NCBI RefSeq assembly: GCF_016545825.1
Contig: NC_052618.1
Coordinates: forward strand, 6,129,398-6,193,397
DNA length: 64,000 nt
Direction: 5' to 3'
DNA from: Eucalyptus grandis
Lineage: Eukaryota; Streptophyta; Magnoliopsida; Myrtales; Myrtaceae
Shown here piece after piece: positions 55,191-64,000 of this stretch (within the stretch, counting starts at the first letter, position 1; each line of letters starts with the position of its first letter). The position numbers and the translations under genes are program-made. Under the pieces are notes generated by a model, which saw only the letters and a program-made list of their open reading frames with translations, was not told the DNA's origin and searched no databases.

Positions 55191-56950
55191 TAGGGTTTCC
55201 CACGTGGAGATTGGGTATATTGAATTGTGGAGTCGGGCGGGATCATCAGCTTCGAGAGGGAGGCGATCGGAGGTGGTAGTGCGCCTTTGTATGGAGCGAC
55301 GCGGTGGTGAAGCTCCTTGCTTCCTTCCTTTGCCCGATGTCGCTCCAAAATCTCACGCATGCTTCGGGGACAGTCGAATAGCTTCTGCATATGGTCATGA
55401 TTGGGAATATGTGGAAGAAGAAGGGCCTGCAGAGATCATCCGGCAAGGGAACAAAAGAACGAAAGAAAACCATCAGGTTTTCCGAAGAAGGGATCGGACG
55501 TGCAACCGTTGAAAGAGGGTAACTCAGAAGATACTACCTGTTTATGTGTTGAAAACTTGGCATACATTACTTCCTAGTTTTTCTTTCTCTTTGTGTTGGT
55601 TTTGGTTTGAATTTTAAATTTGAGGTTCGTAATTCACTGCCAGGATGCTGAAAAGCCGACCTTGAATCCTCTCCCTCCACTGTTCGAAGAATATTTAGAA
55701 TATAAGAATTGATCGCCAATGTCAGCTCAACAGAAGTTAGAAAATTTCGCTCTCCAAGTGCCTAATTTTGGACTGAGCAGGTAGCTTATTATGATGGTCA
55801 TACGTCTAGTTATATTTTCTGGACTGATTTGTTGAACTTTTTTGTAAAATGTTTTATTTTTGCCTGTCCTGTTTGCTTAACAGGATGAAGCTCATTGCTC
55901 TTTCATTCTGAAAAATGGAGCTTGTTGGTTTCGGGGAGAGCTTGTTGGTTTGCTCCCCGATGCCTCCATCCAGTTCATATATCCTGAGCATTTTGGAGCA
56001 CCAATACTGTTTTCAGAATGATGGGCAACTGGTAAGAATAATTCGTGCAATTAAATTTTTATCATAAGATGGCTTTCGTTTGCAAACATCTTTCTCTAGT
56101 TTCATATGAACTACAGATGCAATTTTTTTATCACTGCCGAGACTTAGGGGTTTTTACTGGAGAAGCAAAAGAAAACCATGAAGTTATATTAATACGAAGG
56201 AAATTACATCCATATTTATACCACATTAGATATCGGTTAATATTGCAAAAAGGAAACAGAATTGATCGTAATCAAGGCAAAACTGAATAAGTGATCCTTA
56301 TGGCTCACTAGTTGCGTTGTTTGTTTCCAAAGGTTGATTAGCCTAATTGCATAATGTAACTTAAAGGAGGAGGGATGGAAGTTTGGTGGGAAACAGAAAT
56401 CCATCCTTACTGTTTTTTACCATCCCTTGGGAGTTTTAGTTATAAAAATAGATACGGTTTCCTTAGCCCCATCCATGGCATTCGTTTCAAGGAAAGTTGA
56501 TACATGAGTAAGGCGTTTCACGGTGGCTAATGACCATCTCTCCCACTAGCCAGAGATAGGGTGGTATAAAGGAGGCCTTTGTGCCAAAAGTTGTTAAAGG
56601 ATAAAATATGCTGGACAAAGCTGGAGCTGTTCTTTTTTTATGCATTGGTTTGGAAAGCTAGTTATATTACTGAAGATGGAATGATGCAAATTGGGAGTGC
56701 TGTCAGTGGAATAATGATTGAAATTTGGTCTTTTTAGGATGGGGTTTGGAAGTCTTTGCGCTTAGAAGAGTGCATATTCTTGCCATTGACACTACTAGCT
56801 CCGGAGAAATTGAAGATCTATACCCCTTTTCTAGGGTCGTTAGTGTTGGGTCAAGTTTGGATTAGAACAAAAATGATTCGATTCATATTGATCTATCTAA
56901 CCCGTGTTGGCACATTTCCATACGATGTAAATTTGAAAACCAATACCTAA
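55104..56950 (+). pseudogene. Duplicated gene relic of unknown function, copy B
   Basis: This is the counterpart of 12220-13940, with the same MGDTHVRSLSKDEK start (here at 55105), followed by a stop after KRNRL. It has the 102-codon frame at 55204-55512 and exon-like pieces near 55660-55780, 55890-56030 and 56740-56950. Small frame differences from copy A show that neither is under obvious selection as a protein. No domain was recognised. Confidence 0.35.
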
Positions 56951-57379
56951 TCCAACTCAACACACATCCGACTCATATTATTAGAACATTATTAATATTT
57001 AACCTAACTTAGAAAAACCCTTACTTACCATTTTAACCCACTTTAAGCTCTTTGCGTGTATTTATTATATGAATAAAAACTTCACATCAAATTAAAAATA
57101 TAAAATTAGTAAATAAAACAAAGAACGTAAAAAACCTATAAATGAGGGTCTTGTCTTCTAAATCTTTCTCATGTGGAACTCAAATAACCAATCTCTACTG
57201 CACAATTTCATGGGAAAGAGAACTATGATATTTATTTAAAATGTGCCCTTCAATGCTAAAGGCTGACTTACGGGCAACGTAAGTGAGAAGACAACTCAAG
57301 ATAACGATGTGAATTAGCTTTCAAATAATCAAGAACATTACGATAAGGTTTTTTTTTAAAAATAAATATCAAGCCTATT

Positions 57380-58363
57380 TTCCTTCAAATACAAATCCAA
57401 TTGCGACATTCTAGATTGCAAGGCATAGTGTTTACTTTCGAACGCATTATACTGATCAAGGTTGTCCCCAATGTTCTAAAACATGTCCTCAATTAAAATG
57501 TTACCTCGATTGGCTGAAGATGTAAAGTGATAATCTCTCCACATAGAGGTCACATGTTCATCAAAAGCATATAGAGACTTTCTTGAGTAATCCGTACAAG
57601 TTCCACATGATCATCTATGTCCAACTTCAAATAGCAAAGCTCTAACAAGCATAGCAAGACAACAATATAACCCTTCTAATATTTATCAAACTTCTTTTGC
57701 ATTGCCATAGGCATAAAATAAATAGCAATGTCCTCACTATCTCTCTCCTTTATCAAACGGAACCGGATTAGCCATACTCAATAGAGATATAAATTCTCCA
57801 TGGGATATCTAACTCCAAAGAAGAGAGTAAAAATATAATAAAAATGTTGTAACAAGAATGCAATTTCCTTAGCTATGACTCAATCTTAGGGTAACAGTAA
57901 ATGCACAAACAATGGAAGTTCCATATTTTCTTTCTTAGGAGCAACTAGGATGCGATACTTGTATTCAACAAATTGTCAATCATAATTCACATTCTTGCGA
58001 TATGATTAGCAATTTACATAAACAACATAAAGGCAATTTAGACCAATTCTACCCTTCCTAGTTTTAGCTTTCTATAGGAGAGCTCTTTATAGAATTTTAA
58101 CCCTTCAATAGCAGTTGTACGCAAATTGAGCATGAACATAAGCCTTTCATTATTTATCTTTGTGGTGTTTAAGCAACTTCGATACAAATGGCACTTCGCC
58201 AGGAAATGCTTAAAAATGGTATAAATGCATGGTTGTATATCTGTAGCTCACATGTAGACCTGCAATGTCTATGAAGCTTCTTTAAAAGAGCTTGAACGAC
58301 TGATACACTTCCACTTGCCATGAGTAGTTTAATTTTGTGCAAGTTATTACTAAGAAAAGACAA
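57380..58363 (-). pseudogene. Possible hAT-type transposase relic, copy B
   Basis: Collinear counterpart of 14380-15357, with the same MQKKFDKY and LYAFDEHV-type segments and similar stops. The first frame (58363-58169) starts MSFLSNNLHKIKLL. It was inherited with the block duplication and not inserted independently. Confidence 0.35.
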
Positions 58364-60049
58364 ATGGAAGAATTATCAAGATCTTCTATACTATTTTGAT
58401 AAACTTTCACTTGATTGCAAAACCTTTCCTAAAATCACCAAAAAAAGCCTAGGAGGAGGAGAGGTAGGGGGTTAAAACAAAGAAGTAACCAAATAAAGTT
58501 TTCGGATTTGATATTGCCTCTCTAATCCCAATTTAATCATTTGTTTACCCGATAAACTGGGTAAACAAATGAATAAGCTTATGCAAAAGGAAACTATAAG
58601 TTCAAGATCGAGTCCAACACTAACATCCTTCAACTACACCATGACAATATTACCATGAATGCTAGGTTTACAATTTCTCTCAACTTGATTTACCAATTGT
58701 ATGCCTAACATGAACATCTATCTCAATTAATTAAGATGAATGGATTCATTCAACAAAATCATGAGAAAATCAACTTATGAACTTCTCACATTGGAACATA
58801 TTGTATAATGTCTCTAGTGGCTACACGATGTGTAGAGCTTTTTAATCTAATTTTATGGTTAGCATCAACTTTCTAATAGGACAAAAAAATTGGATTGTTA
58901 AGTTCTCTACATCCTCACTATTAGTACTATTTCGATGTTAACACAATAGAAAGTCTAACTTAAATGACAGAAAACAAACCTACCTCCATTTGTGTAAATT
59001 TTGCACCTCCAACTCAAACTATCATAATGAGACCCTCACTAATGCATCTACGGTTTCTTGTTGATTGGTGAAAACTCCCATCCTAAACAAGGAGGGAAAA
59101 TTACTATTAGCTGCATAAAGAAACATTAAAAAGCTAAGAAATATTGAATGCTTTTTTCTACTTTACATTATTATGAGAAAAACATAGAATTTGCTATGTT
59201 ATAAGAAAGTGATTGACCAGCAATTTGAGCAACCCTATTGATCACAAGACCAAATAAAGTGGATCCTACTAGGGGAACATTGTGCGAAGAACCATATCCC
59301 AACAAGATATGTGCTAGACAATATAAATAGTACTATTTTATTTTCTTGACATTACTTTATACATGAAAAGAGTTTGAGGCTATTGACTTCTATTAGCAAT
59401 ACAAAGATTGATTATTAGTAATGAAACCATGTGAAATTAGATTTAAATCATGAGGATCTCCCCTTCACATCAGATTGTATGCCTAGAAGTACGTTAGTTA
59501 GATTGAAGGTATCTATTTTTGAAATCGGATCAAATTGGTTGGTTCAACTGGTTGGACTAGTAATGGAGATTGCAAACCAATCCGCTTGATGAGATAGGGA
59601 AAGGTGGAATTTCACTCTTTTCGAAAATCATTCTCCGACTGGCTATATTATGGTTGAAAATGTTTCATTTATTTCCTACCACTCAATATTAAGAAGGTGT
59701 CCCATTCATAAATTATATTTAATTATCACACAACACGGCATAAATCATGTTGTGACCCCAAAATTGAGTCGGCTAAAATAAATGGGTATAGACCCTAAAT
59801 ATTATCTATCTCAACTTTTCTAAGGTCGTTGAAATGGGTATATTCCATTTGTCTATATTTTATTTAAACAAGAACAGAGGATTACATATTTTTCTGTGCA
59901 TATTATCTTCAAGAATCCAAACTCATGATTATCAATTTTAATTATATACAACAAGGGATTGACTTTTTGTTCCTTATTCTTAGCATAATGTTGTTCCTTG
60001 TACATCACTAGGAAGGGTAAACAATTAGACGATCATTGGAAATTTATTT

Positions 60050-61040
60050 ACATTTTACTCACTCCACCAAAGATTGTTGGTCCTCAGGTTGATCAGCATT
60101 CGATGCTTTTCTTCCCATGAGTAGCTCCGCCATGACCACGTTGAATGAGTAGACATCGACCTTTTCCATTAGCTTGCCACTCGAGTAATACCAAGGATAC
60201 ATGTACCTACATTTGACAAACCAGTACTAGATGAAAACCATTAATGGTACGACAAACCGAAAATGAACTTACCACAAAGTCTCCATTATGTGCGTGATTC
60301 ATGCGTATCTACACCCAAAGTGAACTTGGTGAGTCCAAAGTTTGCGACCTTAAATCAAAATGTTAACTTTCATAACAATAATTTCAATTCATTAAACAAC
60401 TGATTGATATTATCATGTCATCGTATCTTAGCATCAAAATCGGAGTCCAAAAGAATATTGGAGGTCTTGTCGCGATGAATTGTCTGAAAGGTTAGATCAA
60501 CAAAAATAAAACTTGAAAATTATTATAGTAATGATAATTTTTTTTTTTTTTTTTGTAAAAAAAAAATACTCACAGTCTTTGTGTAAGTAGGCCAAGCCTC
60601 GTGCGGAGCCTAAAGCCACCTTCATCCTCTTAGGCTAAGGAATGATTGGGCAATTAGATTTTGCAATGACATCTAGGGCAATTATAATCAATTGGATTTT
60701 GAGCTTTAAAATAACTAAGTGTACAGGATAAATACTGACCGTGCAAATGAAAGTCCAGTGTGTTGTTTGAGACGAACTCTAGAATTCTAAGAGTGTCAGA
60801 AATGCAATATCCAACCAAAGAGATGGTGACGATGGTGGATACAGTTGATGATTACCTCCGCTCGAAACTCTCTCTCCCCTTGTCGACTTTCAGCTTTTAG
60901 TTGCTTGATGGCAACTAATTCCCTGCTCGAGAGTATTCCGTTATGAACGAGGCTGAAACTGCCTTCGCCAAGTAGATTGGAATTAGAGAAATCACCCGTT
61001 GCCATTTTCAGGTCTTTGTACTCAAAGGTCTTATGCGGAA
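60050..61040 (-). pseudogene. Receptor-like kinase pseudogene, minus-strand copy in block B
   Basis: Counterpart of 17200-18215. The first exon (61030-60800) encodes ATGDFSNSNLLGEGSFSLVH and VAIKQLKAESRQGEREF, then shifts frame at HHRHHLFGW, losing the usual VGYC. Later exons (60600, 60480, 60340, 60200-60080) keep LAYLHKD-like, SNILLD, ADFGL-like and YYSSGKL pieces with substitutions and stops. The substitutions differ from those of block A, so both copies have decayed separately since the duplication. Confidence 0.75.
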
Positions 61041-61074
61041 CACCAAACCTATGCTTGGAGATATAAGAGGTCAG

Positions 61075-61345
61075 ACATTAGTACTCGATTCTACAAGCTT
61101 AATGGAAAAATTGATGTTACAAATCTTGGTATTATGAACATGTCATTATTGTGATCCAAATGCAGAGCAAATTCTGATTAAGGAATCAACATCGATTGTC
61201 CTCAAGCTTGTCCTTTTCATTGTATGTGATTTTGATCCTCAATCAGAATTTGCTCTACATTTGGATTACAATAATTACATGTTCATAATACCAAGATCTC
61301 TAACATCAATTCTTCTAGCTATGCTTTTCATTATCATTAAGCTGG
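61075..61345. repeat. Inverted repeat between head-to-head kinase relics, block B
   Basis: Arms at about 61090-61195 and 61235-61340 correspond to those in block A, so the palindrome predates the A/B duplication. The spacer holds a CTCAAGCTTGTCC segment missing from block A. Confidence 0.82.
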
Positions 61346-61349
61346 TAGA

Positions 61350-62134
61350 ATGGGGTCCCAACGTCTAACCTCTTCCATCGCCTTAGTTGTTTCGCATAAG
61401 ACCTTTATGTACAAGGAGATGAAAATGACAACGGATGATTTTTCTGATTCTAGTTTTCTCAATGAAGGGGATTTTGGGCTCATTCATAAGAGAGTACTCC
61501 CGAAAGAAGGAATTAGTTGCTATCAAGCAACTAGAAGCTATAAGTTGGCAAGAGAAGAGGGTGTTTTGAGCGGAAGTCAATAACATCGACCATATCCACC
61601 ACCCTCGCCTCATCTTTTTGTTTGGATATTGCATTTCTAACACTCTCAGAATAATAGTTTATGAATTCATCCCAAACAACATGCTAGACTCTCATTTGCA
61701 CAGTTAGTATTGTAACCTTAGTTATTTCAAAGCTCAAGATCCGATTAATTATAACTACCCCAAATGTTATTGCAAATCTTGATCGCCCTATCATGCCTTG
61801 GCCTAAGAGGTCGAAGGTGGCTTTAGGTTTCGCACAAGATTTGGCTTACTTACATGAAGAGTGTGAGTATTTTTTCAACTAAAAAAAAAAAAAAAAAAAT
61901 TTATCATTACTATAATAATTTTTGAGTTTCATTTTTATTGATTTGACCTTTATGGTAATCCTAGAGTTATTCATCGTGACATCAAGTCCTCTAATATTCT
62001 TTTGGACTCCGATTTTGACGCTAAGGTGCGAAGGCATGATAATATCAATAAGTTGTTTATTGAATTCAAGTTATTGTTATGAAAGTTAACATTTTGATTC
62101 TAGATCACAGACTTTGGACTTGCCAAGTTCACTT
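61350..62134 (+). pseudogene. Receptor-like kinase pseudogene, plus-strand copy in block B, truncated
   Basis: Counterpart of 18511-19465. The first exon encodes HKTFMYKEMKMTTDDFSDSS and then shifts frame around 61503 (PKEGISCYQAT). The TGA before the AEV-like segment is shared with block A. HRDIKSSNI (about 61970-62005) and the start of the DFGLAKF exon (about 62105-62130) remain. The gene is cut off at 62134 inside that exon by fusion to the dirigent-flank copy. Confidence 0.8.
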
Positions 62135-63080
62135 TTGATTTAAGCAACTACAAAATCCGTTTCGAATTTGATACTAATATATACTCACTTGATTTAAGCC
62201 CATCCAATCGATCAATGTCTAATTTCAAGTTTAATTGTTATATTATGAATACATATCCTAATTTGATTGGACATTTTGCTTTCGCAAATAACACTGATTA
62301 AGTATTAAAACAGTTCGCAGCGTTTAATGTTTGGCTCAAAATTTTCACCCTTTAAAATATATTTAAGAAACTACGCTGAAATAAGCCGTGTTAGAGTAGA
62401 GTAGGATTTAAAACGCTTTCTCTAGTTTATCCTCTATTAATTTTAAATTCAATAAGAGGATGAATATTCATGTAGTTCCTCTTTATTCATTTACAGAAAT
62501 TTAGATCCAGTAAGAATGGGAACCCGATATGCAACAAATCGTTAAGCTAAAAAGCGAAAGCACTGTAACTATCGTTCTCTCAATTTCGGCTTTAAACGTT
62601 ATATAGATTAGAGTGCCCTTTCTAATAAAGATTTTAAATAAATAAAAAAACTTAATTTCAATTTTTCCATGGGTGAAAATTTGTGGTTGAACTAATGTGT
62701 TTATCTCTCTTTTTAGATCGGCTCCCACACCTACCCCTTACTTTAGATCGGCTTCCACACCTACCGCCCCCAAACGAAAAAGAAAAAGAAGGATTTAATC
62801 GAATAATGTATCGTCATCATTCCCCGATTGCACCAACTAGCTTATGCTAGATAGCGCTAATTGACCCAAGCCAACATATTTGATTGGGTTTGATTAACTT
62901 TACTACAAAATAATTGAAAATATCCAATAATCGGGTCCCGTAATGTGAATCACGACACTTCATTGCTGCAAATTCTAATCATAAATGTTGGCATGAGAGA
63001 GTAGAGCATATTGAAAGATATCCATATTAATATACAATGCCATTGATTGCGATATCACTTTATATTTGTGAAAGATAGGA
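62134..63080 (+). repeat. Dirigent-locus left flank, copy 2
   Basis: Second copy of 47737-48690, beginning TTTGATTTAAGCAACTACAA. It is fused on the left to the kinase relic and on the right, at 63081, to the right flank, skipping the dirigent gene. Confidence 0.9.
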
Positions 63081-64000
63081 CTAATGTTCGCTGCCATGTG
63101 AAATCAATCTTGCTGAAAACGTCAATGATTTTACCCACCTAATAATTATGAAAGTTGATGCAGTCGACATTAAATTTTTTATTAAATTTTGGAGTTCCCA
63201 TTTTAAAGTTACTGAAACCTAAGATTATGTCTTGATTTGGTTTCAATTCGAAACTGTCACGCGGCAAGCTCAGTCAACCACCACCTAACAATAATATTCA
63301 GGGCTACGCGTCTTGTTCAACTTAATAATTGGATTTGGTGCGTTTGAACAGGCTTTTACAATATATTAGGCAATGCATGAAAAATTAAGTAAAATTATAT
63401 TACCGAATTATATTTGGATTTACACATCTTGGTCTAGTAAAGATGTGGTAGGAGGGCTTACTATAAGCATAGTGTTCTAGTAGTGACCAGTGATAGATGA
63501 GTTCATTAGACATGCCTATATAGATATGGCTAAGGTCTTCTCTCTATTTTCTAATGTACATATTTTATCGTTCTATCCATCAAGAGCCGTCAAGGTAAAA
63601 GGAAGATTGGAGACGAAGATTTAATTAAAGAAGTTTGACTACAATCAAATTCGTTGATTCCGCATATTGTTCATTTGATTAATTTGGGGTCAATTTTTTG
63701 GGAATCTATGTAATGATAGTGATCTTGAGTTGAATGTTTTATTTATATTGGCTTGACTTGCTTACGGAGCGTTCTTCATTAATAATCCTTCTATTTTGAC
63801 CCCAAAAAAATGTAATATGTTAAATATAAATCATCCTATACATTCAAAATTTCCGTTAAATAAAGTGAGATGAAATTCCTATACCTTTATGTACCCTATA
63901 CAAGTAGAACTTGTAGAAATGATGTCATAAGTGCTATAACTTTTATACGACACTCACTTTGGTACCCATAATATTTCAATCGATTACTTAAATACCATAA
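63081..64000 (+). repeat. Dirigent-locus right flank, copy 2
   Basis: Second copy of 51299-52203, starting AATGTTCGCTGCCATGTG, with the third copy of the direct repeat (63350-63870). It reaches the end of the window. Confidence 0.9.

Larger units (their letters stand above)
54342..62134 (+). repeat. Segmental duplication, copy B
   Basis: It is collinear with 11601-19285. Differences include an (AT)n tract at 54752-54793, a CT-bearing internal duplication at 54940-55110, and an insertion near 56565-56660 containing a TGCTGGACAAAGCTGGAGC phrase. There is also a deletion near 17100-17200 of copy A's coordinates. The copy ends inside the kinase DFG exon, where it joins a second copy of the dirigent-locus left flank. 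Confidence 0.92.

Noticed and set aside
1..64000. tRNA, rRNA, CRISPR arrays or organelle-derived inserts
   Set aside because: No cloverleaf-type conserved boxes, rRNA blocks, regularly spaced repeats or organelle gene fragments were recognised by eye; a covariance-model scan would be needed to exclude single tRNAs.

Overview
The window is nuclear DNA of a flowering plant, most likely a eudicot. The signs are AT-rich intergenic DNA with isolated GC-rich islands, intron-bearing gene relics, nested Ty1-copia and Ty3-gypsy LTR retrotransposons, small non-autonomous DNA transposons, and a dirigent-protein gene. I see no rRNA, tRNA, CRISPR array or bacterial-type gene. The species cannot be fixed from the sequence.

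Layout. 1-1914: end of a minus-strand Tat/Ogre-like gypsy element (primer site plus one complete LTR). 3028-3415: a GC-rich possible first exon. 3690-7188: a fold-back repeat, a DNA transposon, a short tandem duplication and a truncated LTR. 7560-8940: exon relics of an unidentified gene. 11601-19490: block A, holding a duplicated unidentified gene relic, a possible hAT transposase relic and two head-to-head receptor-like-kinase pseudogenes. 21071-24011: a solo LTR with a perfect 5-bp target-site duplication. 24417-24635: a copia gag fragment.

27590-42198 is the most unusual object. It is a 14.6-kb unit made of two long LTR-like arms in inverted orientation. Both outer ends carry the same terminus, and an exact 5-bp target duplication (CATCT) flanks the whole unit. 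The arms carry a GC-rich leader, splice-like signals and, in the intact right arm, a 116-codon ORF. A 9-kb Sirevirus-type copia element with an envelope-like third ORF (29897-38883) sits inside the left arm. Its insertion is associated with loss of about 580 bp of the arm and of half of its own 5' LTR.

47455-54340 is a dirigent locus. It holds one nearly intact dirigent gene (50492-51086) broken by a single frameshift, a 3' dirigent fragment (53202-53339), and flanking direct repeats. 54342-64000 is block B, a second copy of block A joined to copies of the dirigent flanks but lacking the dirigent gene. The window is therefore a tandemly duplicated locus whose first copy was later opened by retrotransposons. 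The dirigent gene is the only feature with a recognisable cellular product that is close to intact, and even it needs sequence confirmation.
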